This document shows, in pieces, positions 12,033 to 26,400 of a stretch of DNA of 64,000 bases. Positions within the stretch are counted from its first letter, which is position 1. The number at the start of each line of letters is the position of its first letter. The stretch is taken from positions 1,178,001-1,242,000 of the forward strand of contig JAESUZ010002554.1 of assembly GCA_017311185.1 (NCBI GenBank). Direction: 5' to 3'. The notes under the pieces were generated by a model that worked only from the letters and a program-made list of their open reading frames with translations, searched no databases and was not told the origin of the DNA. The position numbers and the translations under genes are program-made. Origin of the DNA: Proteles cristata cristata (lineage: Eukaryota; Chordata; Mammalia; Carnivora; Hyaenidae).

Positions 12033-12665
12033 ACACTGACAATGTACAACCAAGACTATTTTACAAGGCAAAAAAGTATATAAACCACAATTTAACATTC
12101 TGCTACTGGCAGCCACTATAGTTTAGGAGGTAGCTTTAATTAAACAAAATGAACAGAAGCCACATTTCCCAACTTGTGTTCTAAAAATAATTTACATAAG
12201 ATAAAAATCCATTATATGCACATTATATACAGTTTAACTATTAAACTGCAAACTAGCTTAATGTTTTTTAGTGTATCCTGAATAACTAATACGGCAGTGG
12301 GTTTGCTACTGATTTAGCATATTGTTCAAAAACAATCCTGAACATTTATAACTTTAAGACTCCACATAGTGACATGTCCAAAGTCCATAGATAAGAATCA
12401 ATTAAAATTTGTAACTGTTAAAGACACAGGCCTAAGCTTCATTCCTTTTTCTTTAATGACACACTTATTTTGTCTATAAGGACACAGCATCTGAACTGCT
12501 GCATAGGTCCTTTCGTACTTAAATCACAGTAAGGGGACAATGTATGGAAGGTACCACATAATAGCTCAGGCTCAGGAGAATCTAGCTCACTAAGAAATAA
12601 TTATAAGTGCTTTGTGTCATAATTACTCCCAATTGCTTCCAACTTAATGCAATAATTTACCACCA

Positions 12666-12671
12666 TTTATT
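12666..12671 (-). terminator. LGR4: Candidate LGR4 poly(A) signal AATAAA (proximal)
   Basis: A second canonical hexamer on the minus strand, about 0.93 kb after the stop. Use of it would give a shorter 3' UTR. Not supported beyond the motif. Confidence 0.3.
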
Positions 12672-13601
12672 TTTTGTATCATTCAAATTATAGATAACAA
12701 ACCAACAAAGTTGGAAATTGTTGGTTCAGCCACTGATATTAAGAAGTGTCTTTTTTAAGGAGAACATTCCACGGAGCCATCAAGTCCCTCAGATACTGTT
12801 AAGATCCTGTATTAGTTGGTAGTTTAGCCAAATCTACCAAACCCACACAACAAGCAGACCTTTACTTTTTCCTAGTGTGGCCACGAGACACCGAGGAGAA
12901 AATGACTGGGTTCGCACCACAGTGAAGTGTAAGGACTGGAGACACATGTTCAGCTATTCTTTTAAAATCTAACAGTTGTTAATATTCTTTTAAAAATATC
13001 TTCAGGTTTTAGATTTATAAATCACTTAAACAAAATTTACGATTCTATTATGTCAAAGATGGGACCAGAAAATGCAATCAGGTGATGCCTACTGTTCTGT
13101 TCTCACAGTTTTACCTGGGAGACCATCCCTTTTTTGGCCCTGCAGTTAAGTTGTCCTGAGATTAATGACGAAACATTAGGTAAAATTAGCAAGACTTCTT
13201 CTTAGCTATGTAAAATCACATTTTAAAATATTCTTAAAAAAATATTAACAGCTGTTCTTCACCTTGTGCTTAGTTCAGAAATCGGTATTAAATCTGCTTC
13301 TTACAGATCAGGAAAACCTAACGTGATACTGCTATGATATACATAAAACTTTTCAAGTTATAAACTCGTTCCAAATGGACCACACACTGCTTGGACATTG
13401 CATTTTCCGTCGACTGACAGTTCAGGCACTTGTTCTTTGAAATCGTCTGGTCTCAGAGATAAACTGCCACCTTGTCCTCCTTCTAAGTGACACACCAGGC
13501 AGTGTCCCCGGAAGTGCTTCCCAGATGAAAGGTCAGACTAGGGTTCTTCTCTAAATGGTGTGATTTTGGTTGATGGGGGAAACAGTTACAAACACACCAG
13601 T

Positions 13602-14878
13602 TCAGTCTTTAACTCTTGGTAGATTGTAAGCATAGCGCACCAGAGGGAATCCTCGACTCTGATAGAAGCATGCTCGTCCACAGGCCTGCACCTGGTCTGA
13701 ACTGTCTGAGACAAAGGAATCCTCTTCATCTGCATAATCAGAGTGGGCCGATTGCGTGCCACAGTCAGACCAGTAGCTGTCCGGTCTTTGGCAAGAACCC
13801 ACCGCCAATGCGGGACAGCTGTGTGATTTTATTAAGTGTTTGCAGGACACTGGCTTTGTCAAAAGAAAGGACTCACAGCAGTCACACACGGCCAGGTTCC
13901 CCTGCAAATGTGAGTACATGCCACAGTCATAGTAGAAATCCTGTTCCACACAGCCAGCCTGGCTACCGATGGACACCGACACCGATCCGCTCTTCCTGGT
14001 GATGTGTCGCTTCAGTGACTTCCAGTCTTCTTTAAACTTTGGGTTGAAGAACACATAGAGGACTGGATTCAGGCAAGCGGGCAATGGGAAGAATATCAGA
14101 GTAACAGACTTCATTATTTCGGGGCTGATGGAGACCGCAGTGATCAAGGGGGCAAAGGAGAAAAACGCAACAGGGCAAAAAAAGATGCAGTTGGTGAAGA
14201 TGAGCCAGGCAACGTGCTTGATCATGCTAGACTGTGCGTTCTCTGAAAGGTCCTCCTTTTCCAAGTGGCAGTACAGTTTTGTGTAGACGATGGCCATTAA
14301 TAAGAATGCCAGGGAGTTTAATAACACTAAGGTTACAGTAAACCCCAGAGACGGCGTTTCTCCTGTGGGGAACGGCAAGCACAGGGGTGAGGCAGAGTAC
14401 TCCCCACTGTGGAAGAGTGGAAAGCAGCCTGCCACTGCAGCTCCCAGAAAAGCGAAAAGGGCAGCAACCCGGAAGTGCTTGAGATGACGACTTTTCCCAT
14501 TTTTCATGACATCTTTTGCAGATAAGCTTCTCTCGATGGCAGCCAGCGTTAGTAGAAATATGGCACTTTCGGAGGAGAAAATCGCAAGAAACCCAGCTAT
14601 TCTGCACCCACTGCCAATCTCCCACCAAATGCCAAATTCAGCAAATCTGCCCCAGGACACGGCGTCCAGAAAGGTTAAGATGCCGGTGTAAGCTCCCATG
14701 AATAAGTTGGATATGGAAATCAGTCCTATGAACAGTTTGGAGGAAGGTGGTGATGTGCAAGATGCAAACGTGGTTAAAATGACCAGCAGGTTGAAAAACA
14801 ATGCAACCAAGAAAATGAACCACACGGTAAGACGGATCATCCAACTTCCCAGTAAGTATTCGCAGGGTTTAAAGGCAC
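13602..14878 (-). CDS. LGR4: LGR4 exon 18: seven-helix domain, tail and stop
   Basis: Encodes residues 527-951. The acceptor is a T-rich tract then AG at 14880-14879, and the exon opens with GT completing a split glycine codon ([13 protein letters not shown]). The first helix starts near [15 protein letters not shown]. Helix 3 carries ERSLSAKD where most class A receptors have DRY. Helix 7 carries NPVLY (the NPxxY motif), followed by a basic stretch and a long tail with a cluster of cysteines (CDCCESFLL), an acidic run ([14 protein letters not shown]) and the terminus NLPRVKD. The stop TGA is at 13604-13602. An ATG inside the exon (14840) is only the methionine of GSWMIR, not a start. Confidence 0.97.
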
Positions 14879-17392
14879 CTAAAACAAGAGAGCAAAATAA
14901 AAGACAATTTAGAAAACACCATATTCCCGTATGCTCTGGATTGCAAGAAAAACTAAAGATGGTTAACCGAGGATAATTAACTCTGCTGCTACAACTGAAT
15001 GGAACCGAACTGAAGAAATGACTATTTCTTAGGTATTTTAGTCATTGGACTCAACTATTTTAAAAATAATTGATTTTAGGGTGCCAGGATGGCTCAGTCA
15101 GTTAAGCATCAGAGTCTTGGCTTTGGCTCAGGTCATGATCTCACAGTTTGTGGGTGTGAGCCCTGCATCGGGCTCTGCGCGAGCAGTTCAGAGCCTGCTT
15201 GGGATTCTCTCTCCTCTCTCTCTCTCAAAATAAATAAATAAAGTTAAAAAAAATAATAATAAAATAAAATTACTACCAGTTGAGGTACTACCATTTAAAT
15301 TTTTTAAATAAAAATAACTGAATTTAATTTCTTGTATTAAATATTTGGTAAAGCCATAAAGTTATATGCATATATATAGTATAGTGCCTTATACATGAAA
15401 AGTACCTGATACACTGAAGGCTTGGAATCAGATAAACTAGGGCTTTAATACAGGGTTCATAACTTGCTGCTCTTTCTTAAGAAAGCAACTTAAACCTCTA
15501 TAAATTTCTTTTTCTCACTTGTGGACAATAATGCCTATTTTATAGCATTATGTGGCTTAAATAAAATTACATCCACGAAGTACCCAAGCAAGTTACTAGG
15601 TACATAGTTGGGCTTCAATAAATATTAGATCCTTTTTTTGTTTGTTTGTTTATTTCTGAGAGAGAGAGAGAGAGAAAGAGAGAGAAACAGAGGAGAAATA
15701 AAGAGAGACACAGAATCTGAAGCAGCCTCCAGGCCCTGCAGTGTCAGCAAAGAGCCTGACACAGGGCTTGAACTCACGAACCATGAGATCATGACCTGAA
15801 CTTAAGTCAGACGCTTAACCAACTGAGCCAGCCAGGCACCCCTAGGTCCTTTTCTTCCTCCTTCCCAGTCCCAATACAGCTTTAAAAAATTATGTTATGT
15901 ATATGTATGTATGTGTATATATATGATTTTCAAGGGCAATCTGATGAAGCAAATTAAGGTAGGAATAATTATACCCACTTTGCATCCAGAGAAATTGAGA
16001 TGGCAAAGTGTTCAATTGACCTGACAAAAGCTATTCAATAAGACAATAAATAGAGTGAGGGCAAAAACCACACTGATGTTAGCTATTCATACAAAGCTAC
16101 ATCCAATAAAACCCTGTGAAATTTAAACTAAAATTGCAAGAACTAATTTAGTAACTAAATTGTATGTACTTTGACAGGCTAGTCATGTCACAAATGACAA
16201 CTATTTTATTTTAAAATTAGTAAAAGAAAACTACATTTTGTTTACAAAGCACAAGAAAACTATGTATTACAATTGCCTAAAACACATGTTCTGATTTATC
16301 TTTCTGAACTGTCATGAACTCTGATGCATCCCACATTTTAAATTGCTGAGACATTCACAGACATAACAAGCCAGCTCAGTAACATTTGTATCTGACTTCC
16401 AACTATCACAAGAAACTTAAAAACATATTTTAATTGAATAATTAACTATTTTTATTCCTCCCTTCAGGAAGTGTTAAGAGGAAGCTTCCACCTTTATCTC
16501 TGTATCTGAACTCATCCTCCTTCGAGGAAGAGAGAGTAGCTCATCTGATCTGAGAAACAGGACATCTTTTTGCAAGTGGTTGGTAGGTGCAGATACTCTC
16601 CCTCAGAAGTCTGGGAGGCAGGGTCCACCCAGTCACTCTGTTTAAAAACCGGCTGCCTCCTCCAGTTCTAACAGATGGACCCCACTCTCTGCTACCCCCT
16701 GCTTCTGAGTGAGCACATGGGGGTGCGGTGTGTGTGTGTTACTATAACTGAATGGGGTGGCAGGTCCACAGTGTATCCCTACTGCAGCGGGGGGTGAGGG
16801 GAATCTTAGACTAACTTTCTTCCTGGCTAAGGTTTAAATTCAGTGTAGAGAAAATGGAATCCCCACCTGTTCAGATCTAGTCTCCTCTTTAATAAAGCTG
16901 CTCCCTTCTCATTGGGTTGTCAGGTCCTTATGCCCATTCTCCAATACAAGAACCCCAATTGGGCCAGTGAGCAAGCTGCACCCCCTTAACTTCCAACAAT
17001 TAGTTCAGAAACTATATAAATTACATTGCGTCCACTGAAATGATTCTTGCCAATTCCATTCACTCATCTGATCACTTTAAGCTCATTCCTGACACAGGCA
17101 CTGTGCTAAGTATTATAAGAATATAAGAATACATACACAGCCTCTTAAAAACCTCACAATTCAGCAGTAATCAGTAGAGAGTCCATAATACTTTTGTTCT
17201 GAGTTATAAAATCAATATTCAGATGGGGCGCCTGGGTGGCTCAGTTGGTTAAGCATCCGACTTTGGCTCAGGTCATGATCTCACGGTTCATGGGTTCGAG
17301 CCCCGCATCGGGCTCTGTGCTGACTGCTAGCTCAGAGCCTGGAGCCTATCTCAGATTCTGTGTCTCCCTCTCTCTCTGACCCTTCTCTGCTC

Positions 17393-17423
<31 letters not shown>

Positions 17424-20400
17424 ATTTCTCAGAAATAAAAACAAAACATTAAAAAAATCAATATTCAGATCATTCTGTGTTATTATACTAAGGAAAAAAA
17501 TTCTACTTCATACCACACAGTTAGCCATTTATTTTTTTCTTTTACAGTTAAACTCCAAATCTTCCCTAATAGATGAGGCAGAGTCCAACACTATGGTCAC
17601 AACCAAATATGTGGTCTCATTTTAGTAACTTTCCCAAGTCTACTAAAGTTCAATGAAATAAAGTTAGAAAGAAAAGGAAAGTCAAAGTTGCTTTAAAAAA
17701 AAAGGAACACTAAAAATTCCTTGCAGATCAGTAACTCCTATTACTAGTCGCTAGAGTTAAAGAAGCATTTGGAAAGCGCTTCTTGGTTTTGCATGTGCAT
17801 AACCCTCTGGGGAACTCGGTAACACAGAGACTCTGAATCAATGAGTCTGGGACAGAGATGCTGCAAGTGACTCCTAAGCCCCAGGTATGCACACAACCTT
17901 TTGAGGCAGAAGGCCTTGTGAGATCACCTAGTACCAGTCCTGTTAAAAAAAAAAATCACATTTTGCCCCCCAGGTTTTAGCTCTATTTGCCTAATGTTTG
18001 TTTAAAGCAAGAACCCACAGCAAAATGTATTGGGCATACCTGTGGAGGGTGTACAGTGGATAATTACTTGACTGGGTTCTTCATTTTCCACACTGCTGGT
18101 GACACCTGCTGTATCAGTGGGACCTGAATAGATAACATAAACTGCTTCATTCCAGTTTTATGCAATTCAAGAGAACCATACTTTACTGCGATCCCTCTTG
18201 TACATGACGTGAGTTCAGCTTCCGTGAGGCTTAGTCACCTACTAAAGATGCCAGTAACACAGTCCACGCCATTTTCTCACATATTTCCTATTTATCCTTC
18301 ACAAATGATTACAACAACAGAGACCTGAATTAAAGCCATAAAGCACATTCTATTTTAAAAAGTACATGCACTCGCCTTTATCCTTTGCCACACTGTGGTC
18401 CTGGAGGCTGGTATCTTCCGTGTTTGAATGTGCATAAGAGTCACAACCCCAAAATGCACAGCACTGATAAGCATATGGTACTGATAATGACCTGGAAAAA
18501 ATTGTAAAATCTACATTGAAGAACAACTTCACCAACATGCTTTTGTTTTGTAAAAAGTATGTCAACCTTTAAGTGCCCCCGGAGTCAGAAAGGCCTGACT
18601 GTCACATGCTTTAAAAATTGGTCATTAGCCTCTCTGGGTCTCAGTTTCCTCATCTGTGAAAAGAATTCTGGTATCAGGTGGCACCACGAATTTCTCTTTT
18701 CATATAAGATGTGCTTTTAAAAGCTGAACTTAAAACAAATCGTATTTAAAATTTAGCAGTAACACTGTAATTTAAAGTGAAGTCTTATCAGACTCCCTTT
18801 ATACATGAATTAACCATGCTGAATTTATCATAGGATACTGGTAGTTTCATTTCCTATTAATGACCCTGATCATTTGCGACTTTATACCATTAAATGAATT
18901 CACTTTGTTCACATAAGTATAGTAAAAATATTTATTTTCTTCTCCCACAGTAATATCTGCAAGCCCTGTCTCCACTATACCAAATGTCTCTACGAAGTAT
19001 TACACCATTGTATCAACTTTCTGTAGGTTCACACTTATGTGGTTCTTGTCACACTGTTAGTGACAAATCTACTGTATAAAGAAACCAGTCTGATGAATGG
19101 CTACATTATCTCTGTGACACCCTCAAGGGCTTGATATTCATGTTCTCAAACACTATGGAGTAATGCTCATGTTCTATTTTTTACCAAATTTGTGAGGACT
19201 GAGGTAGAAAATACTCTTAAATTATAGCCTCCCAGAAAATCTGGGAACCACAGCAAGAAACTAGCATACTCTATAATTTAGGGGCCCACCATAACTTCAA
19301 CCAAAAAGAAAAATAAGCAAAAACGCACCTGAGATTAACAAAATCTTTTGCTGCTAATGCTTCTTTTAGCTTAAAGTTGCCAACAAGTTTCAGCTGATTT
19401 AGCCCATTCAGGCCTTCCGTAGGAAATGAAGTTAATTCATTGAAACTTACATCTCTAAAATGTGAATAAGACTTTAAATTAGCTCCTAAGATGCAAATGA
19501 CACAAAGACACCTGTGCATGTGTAAACATCATAAATACTAGAGCTCTAAGAGGAAGTTCAGGTGTGCTGAAACAATAGCTCTGGCATTCATCTTGCCTTC
19601 TTAGAAGATGTTACTGTTATCTCTGTGGCTTAGCATTTATACAAGGGAGCAACTAAACAGAAAAAAAATTTCAAAAGGACAATGCCAAAACATAAGTTTC
19701 TGTAGACTACTCATTATTACTTTCATGATATTACTGCATAAAATCATCAACTTACAAGTTAGTTATTGACCCAAGCTTGGCAAAAGCTCTGCTGTGAATT
19801 TCATGGATGAAGTTTCTACTCAGATCTCTGCAATTATAAGAATAACATGTTAATCTTTTCAAATACACTCAAATTGCAGTTGCTTTGACTACACTTTGGA
19901 ATCTGAGGTAGCCACAGTATCCCCTGAGAAGATTATACATTTTACTATTCTCACCCAACAACTTCATGTTCATGTTGAACCTTTCTCCTTCACAAAAATC
20001 TATTTCTTGGAATGGGTTCCACGAAGCAATAATTCTAGTTGGCACCTGTTTCAAAACAGTTGTGAATTTTCTCCCCCTTATCATTCTGGTACCAGTTCAA
20101 AAATATAAATGATATGATATAACCTTTGGTACTATTAAGTAGGTGAGGAAAAACTCAGCTCCTGACAAAGCTGAAAATAAAAACAGGTTTCATACTATTT
20201 GCTTTCTCAAAGGTCAGTGATAAGGTTCCGAGGGAAGACAAATAATCAATATGTAAACAAGAGCATTCCAGAAGGGCTTCAGATATCATTCTTTCCCAAG
20301 CAGGAAATAAAAATATCAACACCAGAGCAGTACTGTATTCAGAAACACACCCTGAGAAGTTCTAATATTGCAGAATAAAACAGACAAATAATCTGCAACC

Positions 20401-23400
20401 ACACTTAAACTGAGTGTTAATGGAAATTTAAAGGCTGGATAAATTCATTCCATTACACATCTCACAGATAACAGGACAATTTGACAAACTTTATTCCCAA
20501 TCATGAAAAGGTCAGCTTTTCACTGTTGTCGTTTATCAGTGCTCTAGAAGTGATGGCAGCTAGGAGCCAGCTCCCTTCATTGCTGCTGCCTAGACCTACA
20601 CGCAGTAAGACTGTCAGCCACAAGAAAAGATCCCAATCACCAATAAAATAAAATGCTCTGTAGCAGAAATTATTTTCTATTTCTTACTGGAGTTCTACTG
20701 GAAGACAGGAATCTACATCTGTAATATCACTTAACCTTCAATTTTTCAAATTTGTTCTGTATTTTAAAAATATTCACTATTTTAGTATAGTGTGTTTTCT
20801 GCACTAAAATTCTATGAATCCAAGGACAAGGCCTGTCTTAGCCACCTCTATATGCCCAACTGCTTAATGGAATACTTGGTACAAATATACACTCAACTAC
20901 AAATATATTTTTCAAAAGAGTGCATCTGTTGCATATTAGCTATATTTGTTATGATATATACCCCATTGTAAGGGTCTGCAAATTTTTCCTGTAGAGAGCC
21001 AGGTAGTAAATATTTTCACCTCTAGGTCATACATTCTCTACTCCAAGTATTCAACTCTGCCATCATACAGTTAAAGCAGTTTTAGACAACACTTAAAAGG
21101 TCATGGCTGTGTCCCAACAAAACTTAATTTACAAAAACAGAAGGCAGGCTGGACCTGGCCCCCAGGCTACAGTTTGCTTACCCCCTGCTCTAATGGATTG
21201 GCAAACCTCATTACTATTACTAGGAAACCAACAAGCTCCATCTCTCAGGTTATAATCATTATACCATTTCACTTACCAATGTACAACAGATAAATCAGCT
21301 AAGGTAAAAAATATTGAAAGTAGATTATTTATAAAGCACCACATGGTAAACTTTGAACAACAACATTTACATGTAACAAATCATATTGTTAAGTAGATCC
21401 ATCATGGGAATTGTAATGATACATTAATTTATAACTTGACAAAAATTTTCTTTCTGATAATCAAAGAGAAACTTACAGAATCCTCAGAGATATCAGGCCT
21501 TGAAAAGTACCTTCCTTTATTTGGTGGATCTGATTACGTTGCAAAGAACTAAAAAAAAAAAAAAAAGAAGGAAAAAAGAAAAAAAAATTCGACTTTGAAA
21601 GACAACATTTCTTAAACTTTGTCTAAGTTTAAATACTCATTCATAAGTAACACTGATTGATCTTGTCGAAAGTACAGAGAACTGCCATTTCCTCATTGGT
21701 AACATGAAAGGGTTGAACTAATTGGCATTCCATCCCAGTCTATGCTGGGAGTTAACGTACACTAGCTAAATTCCTTACCAACCCTGTTCAGGAGAACAGG
21801 AAGACAACACAGTTAAAAACAAAAACAAAACGGACCCAGGACAACACAACCATACCAAATACATGGGAAGAAGGCTACAGGAAGAAAGGGATCAGTGATG
21901 GGAGAATTAATGCCTTCCTCTCCCCACCTCCCAACCAACTTCCATCAAAGCTTACAGGTATATAGTAAGTATCTATCTAGGCTTGATTTCCCTCAACAAC
22001 TAGGAACAGTTTGTGTTTGTTTTCTTGTGTGCATACATAGCCCCCCCGCTGTACTGTCTCATAGAATGCCTGGTAAGTACCTAATAAATGCTGGCTGTAT
22101 GACCATAACTAGAACAATTTCACATTTATTCACAGGGACACCTGATTATATGCATTTATTTTTTTATTATTTCTGATTTCCTAATGGTAAAACCATTATT
22201 TTTAAAATAGGAAATGCTCAATAAATCAACCATTAACCACAGCAAAAAGAGTAAGTCAAAGACCAACTTACATTTCTTCCAGAGCATGGCAACCATTAAA
22301 GCTTGGAAGGTCTTTTATATTGTTGTAAGACAAGTCCCTTAAAACAATGAAAATTAACAAATTAATTCTGTTATCAGAATACTAAGTTAAAAGAGCTATA
22401 TTCAAAACTATTGAAAACAGCACTTCAGATGCCTGAAGAAAAGCATCTATTTTTTTTCTAAGACCTGTAAGTTTCTAGAGTGATAAATAGAACAGGCTTA
22501 AGATTGCAAACTCCAAGTATATAATGTTAAGTACAGACAATATAAAATATATTTAAAAACACTTAAAAACTTTAAAATAAAACTATTAAGGGGCGCCTGG
22601 GTGGCTCAGTCGATTAAGCATCTGACATTAGCTCAAGTCATGATCTCATGGTTTGTGAGTTCGAGCCCTGCATTGGGCTCTGTGCTGACAGCTCAGAGCC
22701 TGGAGCCTGCTTCAGAGTCTGTGTCTCCCTCTCCCTCTCTGCCCCTCCCCCACTGTTCCCACTTTCTCTCTCTCTCTTTCTCTCTCAAAAATAAATAAAC
22801 ATTAAAATTTTTAAAATAAAACTATTAAAAACATTAAGCATATAAAATATATAAAGATATGGAAAATAAATAAAAATTATGCTTAAGTAGATTTATGTGG
22901 TTTTTAATTTACATTTTTATAATATAGTTTATACCATAAATATTATCTATGTTGTTAATTATAAAGCTTTAAGAGGAGTGGTATGCATAACTCACATTTG
23001 CAAAAAATTTATGTTAAATCAAATATGGGGACTCATCTCTCAGTTAATCCCACTGCAGTGTTTCCTCCACAGTGATCACTGTGCTGCAGACTCCACAACA
23101 TGATTTAATGATTTGCCTCATCAATTGGTCACTTATTTTCTTACTATCTCTCTCCCCTGAACACTTATTAACAACTTAGTAACTTAATTGTTTGCTCTTA
23201 CGATATTTTTACATCCTTACTTTCCAGAGTGTTTTAAAATTTTTGGAAAGCTCCATGCTTAATTGGTTCCTGATCCGAGAAAGATTTGGGCTCTGTTTAC
23301 GTTCTGAGTGAAATAGAAAGAGGTGGAGAGCTGACACTCCCAGGGCATCTAGAATTAAGGGCAAGGAAGCCCGGATAAGAAAAATATGAGGAAGAGACTA

Positions 23401-26400
23401 GTCTGGTTTTACTTTGTCAAAGTCACAAGATGTGTGACATATACATAAGCCTAAAACCAAATTGAAATAAACATTACCTACCCTGAAGTCACTAAAACAC
23501 CTGCTCATTTCCATAAAGGGAACAAATAAGGCATGATTCTACCTTAAAATCAGCTAATGAAAATAGCTGACCAAAAATAAAACTCAATATATGTGAAGTA
23601 CATAAAAGAAAAAGTATGAGAAGGGAAAAGGACCCAACTTACAAAGTCCTAAGCATCTTTTGTTCTTGGCACAAATTACTGGATATGCTACTTATCTTCG
23701 TGCCTGTCAAGGTCCTGTGGAAAAACATTGTTCATATAAGAAATGCAATGGTTCAAGTTCAGATGGAGACAAAATGCTATTCTCACACAGAAAAAGAAAC
23801 ACTTTTTTCACATATTTACATATGAACTAGAGTCATGGTATCCCACTGCCTACTTGCTCTTTAAAGTCAGGCATGGGGGGATGACGGATTAAGCCTCCAT
23901 TAAGGATATCATTTTCACAGTCAGGCAGAAAAGCTTGTGACGTGAGATGTCAATGTCGTCCAGACGACAAGCCTGATTTCTCATGTGGACCAACAGAAAA
24001 ACACTTATCCACAGCCCCCGCCTGACTACAATCACCTGCAACACCACCTCATACCCAAAATATGTGAAGTTACCTTGGCATCCTGCCTCCAAACCTGGTT
24101 TCTGTGTTTTCAGGCAACCCGACTCACTGCTCTGAATGAAATGTTCTCTTCCTCCCTCCCTTCCCACGTTCCCCATCTGCAGTCAATCCCAATTCCTGTG
24201 CTTTCTTCCTTTTTGATGTGTCCAGCATCTGACCCTCTCTTCATTTTTACTGCCAGTATCAGATCACGTGTGAAATCTGGGGGGTGGAGAAATCTCAGTC
24301 CACATGGAAGAATGCCAGTGGTGTTAAATGTGCAAGGGTATTATATTCATGGCCTCCTTGCGGTTCTTCCCAATTCTATTCTCTCTTAACCCCCTCCTAT
24401 CATCTGCTACAACATACTCAACACATCCAAACTACCTTAACAAGTTAAGTTTAAACCCCTGAGCCCAATGCTTCCCAACCTCTTTTTTCTTTTAACTTGG
24501 CACATTGGAAAATCCTAATATGTATGTGAGGCTCCTTGGGGCTGGAAACCCTTAGCCACCTCAGGCTCCTCTTAGCTCGCTGGAGGGCTGAGGTCAGCAA
24601 AAGTCTGGATGCGTATGTACCCCACTCACAGACCACTTACTGGGAAGCTTTGCCGTGACCAAATGTTCAACATTCGATGTTCGAGGGTTGCCATTTTAAA
24701 ACTGTGACCCAAACGATTTTCCAAATTTCTCCGTGTCACAACGCATTCCATCATACACATGTAATTCTAGCAGTATAGGATCACCTGTAGGTCATCCCTG
24801 AGGAAATTTTCAGTATTCCTCATTTTACTAAATCCTGCGTTTCTAAATAAAAGACTGAGTTCTGGAAAACCTGACAGTGTTCAATTCTCAAACATTATAC
24901 CTCCTCCCTAACACTTTCTCTGATTGTCTACATCAACTGCTCCACTTCTGAATTCCTAAAGCACTGCTTCGAATTTGGCATTTACTTACTGCCTCATATT
25001 TTCAGTGAACTTTCTGGTTCTAACCTCCATATAGGAGGCTATATTCTACTTGAGCTGACTGAGCCCACACCCGATATATCCATCTCCATGCATGATATGC
25101 ACAAAGAAAGACTGCAGGATGAGGGCCCATGCCCCCAAATCACCAGCATTCTGAGCATAGGCCAGCATGTCATATTTACCCGGCCCTTCTTCAAAGAGCC
25201 ACACTTACAGACTTTCCAGGTGGATGGCTCCAGTCAGATTGGGGAACTGCTGCACCATGCTTGCGCCTCGGATGACTCTTCAGGAAATTGAGAGAAACAG
25301 AAATTTAAAATAAAAAACTTTAAGAGACAATATTTTCATTATTTTTTTGAACCATTTAAAATTATAGTACTATTATACCTAAAAATAAAATCAATTTCAA
25401 TTCTTGAATGTACCTGAAGGTGTGATAATTTGGTCAAGAGTTCACATGAATAAGAATCATCATCAATTTTCAGAATTGCCCTTTGGACTTTTGCCCAAGC
25501 AGGGGGTGGGGGGGTTTTGGGAGTTTTGTCTCCTGGAGTTACAAGAATACATTCTAGTTTTCCATTAAAGCAATTGCATAAACATTCAGGTTTGTTTTAA
25601 AATTTGTGTAATACTTACAAGGAATGCAGTTCAGATAAATTGTGAAATGCGGAGTTCCCCACAAAAGAGAGAGGATTATCATACAAATGTCTGTAAAAAT
25701 ACCCAAAAAAAGTAAAGTTTTCATATGTTCACAAGCCCTCCAACACTAAATCTATGTTCACGGAGTCCATATATCTAAAAGCCTGAATTTTCACTCATTC
25801 TTCGTCAAGATGTCTGGCATCATACAGACATGCTTTACATGATTAAATATTGAAAGAAACCTTCAGAACTACTTACATGGTTCTTAAGAGTGGGTTACCA
25901 TCAAATGCTCCATCAGGGATAACAGAAATAGAATTACTATGAAATAACCTAAAAAGGTAGGAGAAAAATATTTTTGAAATACATGTCCCCTTATGAAGTA
26001 ACTTAAAACCCGAGTATCTAGTCCCGATCAATATTATGTGAAATACCGCTGAGGAGAACTACATGAGAATTTCAAAGACGTGAGGAAACGGAAGTTTTAA
26101 TTCCATCTCATCCTTTCTGGGACCATAGCTAGTTCTTTTTAAAACTGCTATCTCTCAAGTCTCTGTGATGGCATGTATACTCCTGTCTCTGCCTTTGATA
26201 AATCCAACATCTAAAATGCCCCTTCATCTTTTCATTTATTATAATATCTCCATCCTTTTAACTCTAGTCAAATTCCTCCTCATTAGCACTGCCTTTTCTA
26301 ATGAGCCTGATTCTCAGTGTGGTCTTTTTCTGGAATGATGTACTTACCCTCTGCTTTAGCACTTATTTCTACCTGGCAACTGCTATCTTCATGTCTTACA

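Larger units (their letters stand above)
12010..13601 (-). other. LGR4: LGR4 3' UTR
   Basis: About 1.6 kb after the LGR4 stop with no SINE, LINE or other recognisable repeat, in contrast to the repeat-rich flanks, and AT-rich. It ends near an AATAAA signal on the minus strand at 12032-12027. The exact cleavage site cannot be read from sequence; the stated end is an estimate 10-30 nt beyond that signal. Confidence 0.65.
14879..18039 (-). other. LGR4: LGR4 intron 17
   Basis: GT-AG. Contains SINEs at 15078-15270 (+), 15637-15842 (-) and 17225-17454 (+), plus a MIR-like fragment. The remainder (about 15850-17200) shows nothing recognisable. Confidence 0.9.

Noticed and set aside
14227..14628. 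133-codon and other frames overlapping LGR4 exon 18 in other frames.
   Set aside because: Shadows of the conserved receptor frame.
18372..18376. The GT within GCGAGTGC as the exon 16 donor instead of GC.
   Set aside because: It would shift the frame and read a TGA within a few codons of exon 17.
23985..24389. 134-codon plus-strand frame in LGR4 intron 10.
   Set aside because: Pyrimidine-rich, L2-like surroundings and no domain or splice context.
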